Part shown: piece by piece, positions 39,691-50,704 of the stretch
Layout of the letters: the number at the start of each line of letters is the position of its first letter
How positions within the stretch are numbered: position 1 is the stretch's first letter
DNA from: an uncultured Clostridia bacterium
GTDB lineage: Bacteria > Bacillota > Clostridia > Oscillospirales > Acutalibacteraceae
Reading direction: 5' to 3'
DNA: 64,000 nt
NCBI GenBank assembly: GCA_904397895.1
Contig: CAJFOZ010000043.1
Location: 1 to 64,000, forward strand
Translations under genes and position numbers: made by a program
Notes under the pieces: model-generated
Told to the model about the DNA's origin: nothing
Database searches by the model: none
Seen by the model: only the letters and a program-made list of their open reading frames with translations

Positions 39691-41517
39691 ATGTGTGGTA
39701 TTGTAGGATATGTGGGCAAAAGCCAAGCCGCCCCCATTTTACTAGACGGCCTGTCAAAGCTGGAGTACCGCGGCTATGATTCGGCCGGCGTGGCTGTTTA
39801 CAGCGACGATCATATTGAAGTTGTCAAGGCCAAGGGACGTCTCAAGGTGCTCAGCGATATGCTGGACGGCGGCAAGAATCTGCCTGGTACCGTGGGCATC
39901 GGCCATACCCGTTGGGCCACCCATGGCGAACCGTCGGACATCAATTCCCATCCTCACATCAGTGGGGACGGCCGTTTCGCTGTGGTACACAATGGCATTA
40001 TTGAAAACTACCTGGTTTTAAAAAATAGGTTGATCGAAAAGGGTTTCCATTTTGTATCGGAAACCGATACCGAGGTCATCGCCCACCTGGTGGAATATTA
40101 CTACAAAGGCGATATTATGGACACCATGCGCAGCCTCCTGAACGCTATGGAAGGCTCTTATGCCCTAGGTATTATCCGGGCCGACAAGCCGGATGAAATC
40201 GTGGCGGTGCGCAAGGATAGCCCCCTCATTGTGGGCCTATCGGACGAGGGCAACTTTATCGCCTCCGATATCCCGGCCCTGCTCAACTATACCCGGGACA
40301 TCTATCATCTGGATGAAAAGGAGATTGTCATCCTGCGCCAAGATGGCGTGTCCATCTACAACATGGACGGCGAACCGGTGAACAAACAGGTCTTCCATGT
40401 GGATTGGGACGTATCTGCTGCTGAAAAGGGCGGGTACGAGCATTTCATGATCAAGGAGATCATGGAACAGCCCAAAGCATTAGCCGACACGTTAAAACCC
40501 CGCATTCAGGACGGAAGGGTGGTTCTGGACGACATCAAGTTGACGGCTGAGGATCTGAAAGACATCCACAAGATCGACATTGTGGCCTGTGGCTCGGCCT
40601 ATCACACCGGTGTGGTGGGCAAGTACGTCATTGAGGAACTGACCCGTAAACCGGTAGAGGTGGATTTGGCCTCGGAATTTAGGTACCGTTCCCCTATTTT
40701 GGATCAGCACACATTGGTTATCATCATCAGCCAATCGGGTGAGACTGCCGACACCTTAGCCGCCCTTCGATATGCAAAGGAGCAGGGCGCCAGGACATTG
40801 TCCATCGTCAATGTGGTGGGCAGTTCCATCGCCAACCAGTCGGACGATGTGCTCTATACCTGGGCTGGCCCGGAAATCGCCGTGGCCACCACCAAAGCCT
40901 ATTCCTGCCAATTGGGTGTTTTGTATCTGCTGGCCCTGTACATCGGCGACCTATTGGGTACCATCCCGGAGGATGTTTACCGGGATTACGTGGCGGAACT
41001 CCTCCTCCTGCCGGATAAAATCCAGAGCATTTTGGATCATAAGGAGGATATCCAGTATTTTGCCTCCCGCAACTATGGCGCAAAAGACGTCTTCTTCATT
41101 GGCCGCAATGTAGACTATGCTTTGACCCTGGAGGGTTCCCTTAAACTCAAGGAGATTTCCTATATTCACTCCGAGGCCTATGCCGCCGGCGAGTTAAAGC
41201 ACGGCACCATTTCCCTCATCGAGGACGGTACTCTGGTCATCGCGGTGGCTACGTTGGACCGTCTTTTTGACAAGACCATGTCCAATGTCCGGGAAGTCAA
41301 AGCCCGCGGCGCTTACGTCCTGGGCCTCACTACTGAACACAATCAGAAAATTGAGCAATCCTGTGACTTTGTATTCTACATTCCCGAGACACTGGATTTG
41401 CTGCTGCCTTCTTTGGCAGTCATCCCGCTGCAAATCTTCAGCTATTACATGGCGTTGATGAAGGGATGCGACATCGATAAACCCCGTAACCTGGCCAAGA
41501 GTGTCACGGTGGAATAA
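39691..41517 (+). CDS. glmS: Glucosamine-6-phosphate synthase, glutamine-hydrolysing
   Basis: MCGIVGYVGKSQAAPILLDGLSKLEYRGYDSAGVA; two SIS domains; C-terminal DKPRNLAKSVTVE. Confidence 0.97.
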   Translation: MCGIVGYVGKSQAAPILLDGLSKLEYRGYDSAGVAVYSDDHIEVVKAKGRLKVLSDMLDGGKNLPGTVGIGHTRWATHGEPSDINSHPHISGDGRFAVVHNGIIENYLVLKNRLIEKGFHFVSETDTEVIAHLVEYYYKGDIMDTMRSLLNAMEGSYALGIIRADKPDEIVAVRKDSPLIVGLSDEGNFIASDIPALLNYTRDIYHLDEKEIVILRQDGVSIYNMDGEPVNKQVFHVDWDVSAAEKGGYEHFMIKEIMEQPKALADTLKPRIQDGRVVLDDIKLTAEDLKDIHKIDIVACGSAYHTGVVGKYVIEELTRKPVEVDLASEFRYRSPILDQHTLVIIISQSGETADTLAALRYAKEQGARTLSIVNVVGSSIANQSDDVLYTWAGPEIAVATTKAYSCQLGVLYLLALYIGDLLGTIPEDVYRDYVAELLLLPDKIQSILDHKEDIQYFASRNYGAKDVFFIGRNVDYALTLEGSLKLKEISYIHSEAYAAGELKHGTISLIEDGTLVIAVATLDRLFDKTMSNVREVKARGAYVLGLTTEHNQKIEQSCDFVFYIPETLDLLLPSLAVIPLQIFSYYMALMKGCDIDKPRNLAKSVTVE

Positions 41518-41539
41518 TCCTAAGCATAAATTATCCGTG

Positions 41540-41580
41540 CGCCTGGATCTCCTTCTACTTTTGGGATCCGGGCGCATTTT
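41540..41580 (+). terminator. Terminator after glmS
   Basis: gcgcctggatc...gatccgggcgcatttt. Confidence 0.75.
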
Positions 41581-41713
41581 CTGCGTAAGGCACCGTTCCG
41601 GACGTTGGATGGACATCCCTGGGGCGGCTTCATTTTTTCCGTCTTGATCGAAACATACAAACCATGATAAGATAAAAAACAGGTAGGAATTATAGGGAAA
41701 AGGGGGCATATCC

Positions 41714-42229
41714 TTGAATCTTATGCTCAGGCAATGCACGCCGGAGGACGTTTATACCCTGAAAGATATTTCATGCGAAACATTCCGAGATGCTTTTGCC
41801 GACAAAAATAGGCCGTCTGAATTGCAGGCCCATCTGGATAAGGCCTACGACCTAAAAAAACTGCATCAGGAACTATCCAATGTACATTCCCAGTTTTATT
41901 TTCTATACGCCGACGGTGTATTGGCCGGTTATCTGAAGTGCAACGAAGCGCCTGCTCAAACGGAAATTCACGATGACAATTCTTTGGAAATCGAGCGAAT
42001 CTATATTATACAGGAATTTCAGGGGCATGGATTAGGCGGGTTTCTCATTAATAAAGCCATTGAGATGGCCCAAATGGGGAAAAAGCACTACCTCTGGCTG
42101 GGCGTATGGGAGAAAAACCAAAAGGCTATTTCGTTTTATACAAAACACGGTTTTTATAAAATCGGTTCCCATCCCTTTTTTGTGGGTGACGATGAACAAA
42201 CCGATTATATAATGCGTAAAGACTTGTGA
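41714..42229 (+). CDS. GNAT-family N-acetyltransferase
   Basis: LEIERIYIIQEFQGHGLGGFLINKAIEMAQ; WLGVWEKNQKAISFYTKHGF. Start TTG 41714 or ATG 41723. Confidence 0.9.
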   Translation: MNLMLRQCTPEDVYTLKDISCETFRDAFADKNRPSELQAHLDKAYDLKKLHQELSNVHSQFYFLYADGVLAGYLKCNEAPAQTEIHDDNSLEIERIYIIQEFQGHGLGGFLINKAIEMAQMGKKHYLWLGVWEKNQKAISFYTKHGFYKIGSHPFFVGDDEQTDYIMRKDL

Positions 42230-42237
42230 TGCCGTGT

Positions 42238-42275
42238 GGAGGGGCCGTCTGGAAATAGGACGGCCCCTCTATTTG
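42238..42275 (+). terminator. Terminator
   Basis: gaggggccgtc...gacggcccctc followed by tatttgt. Confidence 0.75.
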
Positions 42276-42303
42276 TACCCGGAGATGTGTGTCCTTCTGG
42301 GCA

Positions 42304-42333
42304 TTGACAACCATTGCGCGAAACGTGTATAAT
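42304..42333 (+). promoter_or_regulatory. Strong sigma-70-type promoter
   Basis: TTGACA, 18 nt, TATAAT; both hexamers exact. Confidence 0.85.
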
Positions 42334-42367
42334 TAAATACATATTTGTAATTTCGGAGGTGCTGGTT

Positions 42368-42397
42368 GTGTCGTACAACCGGTATTCTTGTTGTTGA
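42368..42397 (+). CDS. Candidate leader peptide MSYNRYSCC
   Basis: GTG TCG TAC AAC CGG TAT TCT TGT TGT TGA, 7 nt after GGAGGT and downstream of the exact promoter. Confidence 0.5.
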   Translation: MSYNRYSCC

Positions 42398-42463
42398 GGG
42401 CGAAAAAGTCAAGATTTCTTCTTTGTCCCAGCATCAGGTGAATGATAGACGCGAGGTGGAATT

Positions 42464-43015
42464 GTGTCAGATTTTTTGCAGTCACTCCTGAAGTCCATCG
42501 ACTTTGTAGGCCTCATCGATTTCTTTTTCCACAATCTGGTGTGGATTTGTGCAGGCGGCGCTTTGCTATTGGCATTGCTGCTGGGAATCGGCCTTTTCAA
42601 AGGGAAAAAACGTTGGCTTTGGCGATCCATCCTAATGGGCGTAGCGGTATTGGTTGTGCTCATCGGGATCAAAACCACCAACTTCTATTCGGCTTATACC
42701 GAATACGATGTGGATGCCACCACCAATGAAGTCATCACGGAAACCGGCGATGCCTCCCGTTATGCTGTGGGCCACGATCATCCTCAGCTTGCTAAGGATA
42801 TTGAATTCTTGATTATTGGGGTGGAAGATGTTGACAAATGGGAGGCTGGCCCTCGTCTGTTATCCTGGCAAAAGGTTTATTCCAATGATTCTGGGACAGC
42901 CACTATGACCCGTTATATATTCGTTACAAAAATTAAGGTGGAAACCAAGGACGGTACTTGGGAGGCCAGCGAACTATTTGGCAACACAAGTGCCCAGGTT
43001 GAATATAACGATTAA
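42464..43015 (+). CDS. Small membrane-anchored hypothetical protein
   Basis: Two hydrophobic segments then a soluble C-terminal domain; GTG start after gaggtgg. Confidence 0.75.
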   Translation: MSDFLQSLLKSIDFVGLIDFFFHNLVWICAGGALLLALLLGIGLFKGKKRWLWRSILMGVAVLVVLIGIKTTNFYSAYTEYDVDATTNEVITETGDASRYAVGHDHPQLAKDIEFLIIGVEDVDKWEAGPRLLSWQKVYSNDSGTATMTRYIFVTKIKVETKDGTWEASELFGNTSAQVEYND

Positions 43016-43081
43016 ACGGTTTATTTTGAATGCTGGAAAATGAAATTGTTTGTTTGGATTGAGTAAAACGGGGGTTATGCA

Positions 43082-44617
43082 GTGGAAAATCAAAAGATTC
43101 TGGTGTTGGATTTTGGAGGACAGTACAATCAATTGATTGCTCGCCGGGTGCGCGACTTAGGGGTATATTCCGAAGTGCGGCCCTACACCACCTCTTTAGA
43201 GGACATCCGTTCGTCCGGTTACTGCGGCATTATTTTTACCGGCGGACCAAACAGTGTGTTTGAAAAGAACTCCCCTATTTGCTCAGCCGATATCTTTGAG
43301 CTGGGCATCCCTGTATTGGGGATTTGCTATGGCGCTCAGGTCATGGCCCATCTGCTGGGCGGCACGGTACAGCATGCCGATACGCGGGAATACGGTTCCA
43401 CCGATATTGTAACCGATCAAAATAGTCCCCTCTTCACCCATGTGCCTCAAACCACTTCCTGCTGGATGAGCCACACTGACTTTATTGCTGCGCCTCCCGC
43501 CGGTTTTACTGTCACGGCCCATACCGATTCTTGCCCTGTGGCCGCCATGGAGAACAAAGATAGGAAGTTGTACGCCGTTCAATTCCATCCGGAAGTCCAG
43601 CACACTCCCCAGGGCCAAGACATGCTCAAAGGATTCCTTTTTGATGTATGCGGCTGCGTGGGGGACTGGCAGATGTCCTCCTTTATCGACCGTTCGGTTG
43701 CAGCTATCCGGGAAAAAGTGGGCGACAGCCGGGTTTTGTGCGCTTTGTCCGGGGGCGTGGATTCCTCAGTGGCCGCTGTGATGGTCCATAAGGCAGTGGG
43801 CAAACAGCTGACCTGCATCTTTGTGGATCACGGCCTGCTCCGCAAAAACGAAGCCGATGAGGTGGAGGAAATCTTCCGGCATCAGTTTGACATGGATCTC
43901 ATCCGTGTGGACGCCCGGGAGCGTTTTCTCACCAAACTCAAAGGGGTAAGCGAACCGGAGCAAAAACGTAAAATCATCGGCGAAGAGTTTATCCGCGTCT
44001 TTGAGGATGAGGCTAAAAAGCTGGGTAAAGTGGAATATCTGGTACAAGGTACTATTTATCCGGATGTCATCGAAAGCGGCGCTGGAGATGCCGCTGTCAT
44101 CAAGTCCCACCACAATGTGGGCGGATTGCCGGAGGATATCGGCTTTAAAGGCCTCATTGAACCGCTGCGCGACCTGTTTAAGGATGAGGTGCGCCGTTCC
44201 GGCTTGGAGATGGGTATCCCGGCTAATCTTGTGTGGCGTCAGCCCTTCCCCGGCCCGGGTCTTGCCATCCGCATCATCGGCGACGTTACGGCCGACAAAA
44301 TCAAGGTGTTGCAGGACGCCGACGCCATCTTCCGCGAGGAAATCGCTGCCGCCGGTTTGGACCGTTCTATCCACCAGTATTTTGCCGTCCTGACCAACAT
44401 GCGCAGTGTGGGCGTTATGGGCGACGAGCGGACTTACGATTATACCATCGCCCTGCGCGGCGTCACCACCACCGACTTCATGACGGCCGACTGGGCCAAG
44501 ATCCCCTATGAAGTGTTGGGCAAGGTTAGCAACCGTATTGTCAACGAGGTGGGCCATATCAACCGTATTGTGTACGATATTACGAGCAAGCCTCCAGCTA
44601 CCATCGAGTGGGAATAA
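43082..44617 (+). CDS. guaA: GMP synthase, glutamine-hydrolysing
   Basis: [59 protein letters not shown]. Confidence 0.97.
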   Translation: MENQKILVLDFGGQYNQLIARRVRDLGVYSEVRPYTTSLEDIRSSGYCGIIFTGGPNSVFEKNSPICSADIFELGIPVLGICYGAQVMAHLLGGTVQHADTREYGSTDIVTDQNSPLFTHVPQTTSCWMSHTDFIAAPPAGFTVTAHTDSCPVAAMENKDRKLYAVQFHPEVQHTPQGQDMLKGFLFDVCGCVGDWQMSSFIDRSVAAIREKVGDSRVLCALSGGVDSSVAAVMVHKAVGKQLTCIFVDHGLLRKNEADEVEEIFRHQFDMDLIRVDARERFLTKLKGVSEPEQKRKIIGEEFIRVFEDEAKKLGKVEYLVQGTIYPDVIESGAGDAAVIKSHHNVGGLPEDIGFKGLIEPLRDLFKDEVRRSGLEMGIPANLVWRQPFPGPGLAIRIIGDVTADKIKVLQDADAIFREEIAAAGLDRSIHQYFAVLTNMRSVGVMGDERTYDYTIALRGVTTTDFMTADWAKIPYEVLGKVSNRIVNEVGHINRIVYDITSKPPATIEWE

Positions 44618-44739
44618 AAGGTCGCAATTATCGTACGCTTCATCTTGTTTTAGACGAGAATCCATGCGGATAAACTAGCTAATTAGATTTGTTTTGACGC
44701 TGGGCTAGGACGGCTCAGACGATTGTTTTAAATTGTTGA

Positions 44740-46392
<1,653 letters not shown>

Positions 46393-46493
46393 GAAATGCA
46401 GAGCATGGTGCCTGACGGGGTAGACTATGGCGATCCATTTTCATTTGTGTATAGTATAGATATGATCTGTGTAGCAAAAGGAGACATCGGACT

Positions 46494-47111
46494 ATGATTT
46501 CCATTGTGGACTACGGAGCTGGCAACCTGCAAAGCGTACGGAATGCCTTTTTGAAGTTGGGGGCCGATACCACAGTGGTGTCAAGCCCTGATCAACTGAA
46601 AGGGACCGATGCCCTTATCCTGCCCGGTGTGGGCGCTTTCGGAGATGCCATGGAAGCGCTCAATTCCCGTGGGTTTCCAGAGGCCATCCGGGAATTTGTC
46701 AAATCCGGCAGACCCTTTTTGGGAATCTGCTTGGGGATGCAGCTGCTTTTGGACTCCAGTGAAGAAAGCCCTGGTGTGGAAGGCCTTCATATCCTAAAAG
46801 GGACGGTGCGTCGATTCCCAGCCAATATGGGGTTAAAAGTCCCTCACATCGGGTTTAACTCCATCACCCGTCAGAATGAAGCCAGCTTATTTGACGGGTT
46901 AGGAGAACATCCTTATTATTATTTTGTCCACTCCTACTATTGCAGTTTTGAGGATGCCAGTCAGTGTGCCGCCCGGGCAGAATACGGCTTGTCCTTCGAC
47001 GCCTCGGCCCAATGGAACAACGTCTTTGCCACCCAGTTTCATCCGGAAAAAAGCGGTGTAGTGGGACTCCGTACCCTTCAAAACTTTCTGCGTGTTGTGG
47101 AAAAACAATAA
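46494..47111 (+). CDS. hisH: Imidazole glycerol phosphate synthase glutaminase subunit
   Basis: ISIVDYGAGNLQSVRNAF; FLGICLGMQLLLDSSEE; ATQFHPEKSG. Confidence 0.95.
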   Translation: MISIVDYGAGNLQSVRNAFLKLGADTTVVSSPDQLKGTDALILPGVGAFGDAMEALNSRGFPEAIREFVKSGRPFLGICLGMQLLLDSSEESPGVEGLHILKGTVRRFPANMGLKVPHIGFNSITRQNEASLFDGLGEHPYYYFVHSYYCSFEDASQCAARAEYGLSFDASAQWNNVFATQFHPEKSGVVGLRTLQNFLRVVEKQ

Positions 47112-47122
47112 TTCATACCGTC

Positions 47123-47282
47123 CTGGGGCTTTGGGAAGCAGCGATGCTCGGCAGCACGGTTGCTAAGGCCCCATGGGCTAGTTATACCCTTCACTGGGTT
47201 TCACTTGCGGGATACCGCCTGTCTACCTGGTTTTAAACTTGGTGCGCGAAATGGATGCGGACACTGTCCGCGCCACCACTGG
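47123..47282 (+). ncRNA. Candidate structured RNA or leader between hisH and hisF; family not recognised
   Basis: Series of by-eye helices: TGGGGCTT/AAG-GCCCCA enclosing AGCA-GCGA-TGCT and GCAGC-ACG-GTTGC; ACCC-ttcact-GGGT; GCGG-GATA-CCGC; GCGGAC-act-GTCCGC. Confidence 0.35.
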
Positions 47283-47294
47283 AGGAATGAAACG

Positions 47295-48068
47295 ATGCAT
47301 GCCAAACGAATTATTCCCTGCCTGGACGTCCACAATGGACGAGTGGTCAAGGGAGTGAACTTCGTCAATCTGCGAGATGCCGGTGATCCGGTGGAAACCG
47401 GTGCGGCTTACGACGTAGAAGGCGCAGACGAATTGGTATTTTTAGATATTTCAGCCACTGCCGAAGCCCGTGGTACGGTAGTGGACATGGTAAAACGAGT
47501 GGCCGAGACGGTGTTTATCCCCTTCACGGTGGGAGGCGGCATCCGGACGGTGGACGATTTCAAGGATCTCCTCCGGGCCGGTGCCGATAAAATCTCCATC
47601 AATTCCTCGGCTGTGGCCCGTCCACAACTCATCCGGGAAGCAGCCGACAAATTTGGCAGCCAATGCGTGGTAGTGGCCATCGATGGAAAACAACGTCCCG
47701 ACGGAAAAGGATGGGAGGTTTATGTCAGCGGCGGCCGTACGCCTACCGGCATCGATGTAGTGGAATGGGCGGTGGAAGCCAATCGTCTAGGGGCCGGTGA
47801 AATCCTGCTCACCGGTATGGATGCCGACGGCACCAAAGCGGGGTATAATATCCCCATGACCCGTGCGGTGGCCTCCAATGTGGATATTCCGGTTATCGCA
47901 TCCGGTGGCGCCGGCACATATGAACACTTCTACGACGTACTGACCGAAGGACGGGCCGACGCAGTATTGGCGGCTTCCCTGTTTCACTACAAAGAGATGA
48001 CCATCGCCGGCTTAAAAGAGTACCTTGCATCCCGAGGGATCCCTGTTCGCCCCGTATCTTCGTTATAA
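47295..48068 (+). CDS. hisF: Imidazole glycerol phosphate synthase cyclase subunit
   Basis: [37 protein letters not shown] ggagg at 47281. The track ORF starting at 47160 is over-extended. Confidence 0.96.
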   Translation: MHAKRIIPCLDVHNGRVVKGVNFVNLRDAGDPVETGAAYDVEGADELVFLDISATAEARGTVVDMVKRVAETVFIPFTVGGGIRTVDDFKDLLRAGADKISINSSAVARPQLIREAADKFGSQCVVVAIDGKQRPDGKGWEVYVSGGRTPTGIDVVEWAVEANRLGAGEILLTGMDADGTKAGYNIPMTRAVASNVDIPVIASGGAGTYEHFYDVLTEGRADAVLAASLFHYKEMTIAGLKEYLASRGIPVRPVSSL

Positions 48069-48087
48069 CATGGGAAAATATAGAATC

Positions 48088-48127
48088 CCCCAGCCCGATG
48101 TAAAATCGAGCTGGGGGATTTTTTTGC
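48088..48127 (+). terminator. Terminator after hisF
   Basis: aatcccccagc...gctgggggatttttttg. Confidence 0.88.
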
Positions 48128-48203
48128 GCCAAAGGACAGGCGCAAATCCCTTCTCCCTTATCATAGGATAGAAAAGAGAATTTCAAATAGGGAGAGAATG
48201 CTT

Positions 48204-49283
48204 ATGACCATCAGCCTGTGTATGATCGTTCGGGACGAAGAAGACGTCTTGGCTCGATGCCTCGACAGCGTCAAAGGATTGGTCCATGAGATTATCATTG
48301 TAGATACCGGTTCCAAAGACCATACAAAAGACATCGCCCGTCGATATACCAGCCGGGTTTACGATTTCACCTGGATCGACGATTTTGCCGCCGCTCGCAA
48401 TTTTGCATTCTCCAAGGCCCGGATGGACTACACCATGTGGCTGGATGCCGACGACGTCATTCTCCCTTCAGACCGTGGGGATTTTCTGCGTCTTATCTTG
48501 GGAATGTCCCCTGATATCGACACCGTCATGATGAAATACGTCACCGGCGTAGACCAACAGGGCAATCCCACCTTTTCCTATTACCGGGAGCGTCTCTTAA
48601 AAACCGCCCTCCGCCCTCAGTGGCAGGGAGCTGTCCATGAAGTCATCCCTCCTATGGGGCGAATGCTTTACAGCCATGTGGCCGTTACCCATAAAAAAAT
48701 GCATCCAAGCGATCCCGACCGGAACCTGCGTATCTTTGAAAAGATGCTCAGACAGGGGCTGTCTCTGGACCCTCGGCAGCAATTTTACTACGGCCGGGAA
48801 CTTTATTATCACAACCGCTATCCGGAAGCCATCCAGGTATTTGACAAATTCCTGTCCGGCGGCCAGGGATGGGTGGAAAACAACATCGAGGCTTGCGGAC
48901 AGCTATCCCGATGCTATGACGCCTTACACAAACCTCAGGAGGCCCTGCAAGCTTTGTTCCGCAGTTTTCAATTTGACCGTCCCCGGGCGGAAGTGTGCTG
49001 CGCCATCGGCAGCCATTTCTTGGAATCGGGACGGTATGAACAGGCCATCTATTGGTATGAGGCTGCCGCAGGTTGCACACGCAACGACCAGTCCGGGGGA
49101 TTTGTCCAGCCCGACTGCTACGATTATATCCCCTACCTTCAGCTTTGCGTGTGCTACGACCGGTTGGGACAACATCAAATTGCCAATTCCTATAACCAAA
49201 AGGCGGCTTTGATCAAGCCGGATGACCCAGCGGTGCAACAAAACCAGGCTTACTTTCAGCGGGTGCTGGAAAAGGCGGAATGA
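48204..49283 (+). CDS. Family 2 glycosyltransferase with C-terminal TPR-like region
   Basis: TISLCMIVRDEEDVLARCLDSVKGLVHEIIIVDTGSKDHTKDIA; MWLDADDVI; helical TPR-like C-terminus. Confidence 0.88.
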   Translation: MTISLCMIVRDEEDVLARCLDSVKGLVHEIIIVDTGSKDHTKDIARRYTSRVYDFTWIDDFAAARNFAFSKARMDYTMWLDADDVILPSDRGDFLRLILGMSPDIDTVMMKYVTGVDQQGNPTFSYYRERLLKTALRPQWQGAVHEVIPPMGRMLYSHVAVTHKKMHPSDPDRNLRIFEKMLRQGLSLDPRQQFYYGRELYYHNRYPEAIQVFDKFLSGGQGWVENNIEACGQLSRCYDALHKPQEALQALFRSFQFDRPRAEVCCAIGSHFLESGRYEQAIYWYEAAAGCTRNDQSGGFVQPDCYDYIPYLQLCVCYDRLGQHQIANSYNQKAALIKPDDPAVQQNQAYFQRVLEKAE

Positions 49284-49406
49284 GCCGGCTCCTTTGAAAA
49301 AGGGGCAAAAAGAAAAAAGCCCTCCTGTTAAGACCGGACAGCTGGCCTAGTCAAACAGGCAGGACAAACAAAGCGTCCCCGACGGGAAACTCCTCCCTGT
49401 GAAGCA

Positions 49407-49443
49407 AAGCGGCGCAGCATTGAGCTGCGCCGCTTATTTTTTT
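49407..49443 (+). terminator. Terminator between glycosyltransferase gene and CRISPR array
   Basis: aagcggcgcagc-attga-gctgcgccgctt followed by atttttttt. Confidence 0.85.
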
Positions 49444-49513
49444 TGCCGGATTTCCGTCCCCGGATCGGGGAAATGGATTTCTACGAGATTCACTTGCTCT
49501 TTGAGGGAGTGCC

Positions 49514-50124
49514 GTTATCGTCCCCACATGGGGATCAATTGATTCTGGATTACCTGGTGCGTATGTCTATTGCAAATATGGTTATCGTCCCCGCGTGGGG
49601 ATCAATTGATTCCATAGAATTTACGGGAACCCCAGAGGCAGGAAAAACGTTATCGTCCCTGGGTAGGGATCAATTCATTCTTGGGCCATGCCGTTATCGT
49701 CCCCGCGTGGGGATCAATTGATTCCCGGTATGCTTGCCCTTATCGATGCAGGGCCGGGGTTATCGTCCCCGCGTGGGGATCAATTGATTCATCTTGCTTC
49801 TAAGCTTCAGTATGCTTCTATCTGGGTTATCGTCCCCGCGTGGGGATCAATTGATTCCGCCCTGGTGGATCAATTAACCTATGGGCGATTGCGTTATCGT
49901 CCCCGCGTGGGGATCAATTGATTCTTGATATTAATTGAAATAGCATATTTGCACTTTCTGTTATCGTCCCCGCGTGGGGATCAATTGATTCCATTAAGCG
50001 TTCTGATATTGGTAAGTATCTTGATGTTATCGTCCCCGCGTGGGGATCAATTGATTCTGGTTCTTCATTTCGAGTCATTTAGCCACCACCTTGTTATCGT
50101 CCCCGCGTGGGGATCAATTGATTC
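49514..50124 (-). CRISPR. CRISPR array: 10 repeats of 32 nt (gttatcgtccccgcgtggggatcaattgattc) and 9 spacers; probably transcribed leftward
   Basis: Repeats start at 49514, 49581, 49649, 49693, 49759, 49826, 49893, 49960, 50026, 50093. Spacers are 34-36 nt except spacer 3 (12 nt). Repeats 1 and 3 are degenerate, so the trailer is at left and the leader at right. No cas genes in the window. Confidence 0.95.
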
Positions 50125-50235
50125 AGCAAATCTGCTACAAAATACTCCGGCAAATGCCCGCCTCTTTATAAAACACTATAGCACAACCGGGGATAAAAGG
50201 GAAGGGCTTTGTGATAAAAGAATAAAAGATCTGTG
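50125..50235 (-). promoter_or_regulatory. Candidate CRISPR leader
   Basis: AT-rich flank beside the intact repeats; minus strand has an extended -10-like TGcTATAGT. Confidence 0.5.
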
Positions 50236-50439
50236 CCGTACCTCTTTCCTTTTGTGCGCCGCCTGGTGCGAATACCGCTTGTCCGCCCGGCCGCCGGGCT
50301 CATTCTACCAATGGTTCGCACTTAGGATGCCTACAGTATCAGCCGGGACACCTCGTAAATTCCCACTGCCAATCCCCATAAAACCAGGGCATGGCTCCTC
50401 TTGCAGAAGCCATGCCCTGGTTCTCCCAATCCTTTTTTA

Positions 50440-50489
50440 TAAAAAACAAATCCGAACCTTATCCCAAAAGAAAAGGTTCGGATTTGTTT
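50440..50489 (-). terminator. Terminator after tRNA-Ala
   Basis: aacaaatccgaacctt...aaggttcggatttgtt inverted repeat next to the tRNA 3' end. Confidence 0.75.
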
Positions 50490-50493
50490 TGGT

Positions 50494-50569
<76 letters not shown>

Positions 50570-50704
50570 AACTTTGTGCTCTCTCAAGCGACGAGTTATA
50601 GTATACCATATCATTCTACGGATTGCAAGCCCTAATTTTCATTTTTTCACATTTTTTCGTTTACTCCCTTTCATCCGCTCAAAAGATACCCCACACATCC
50701 CATT

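Noticed and set aside
47112-47294. Match of the hisH-hisF gap to ZTP, T-box, SRP or c-di-GMP RNAs
   Set aside because: Key conserved motifs of those families were not found by eye; kept only as an unassigned structured candidate.
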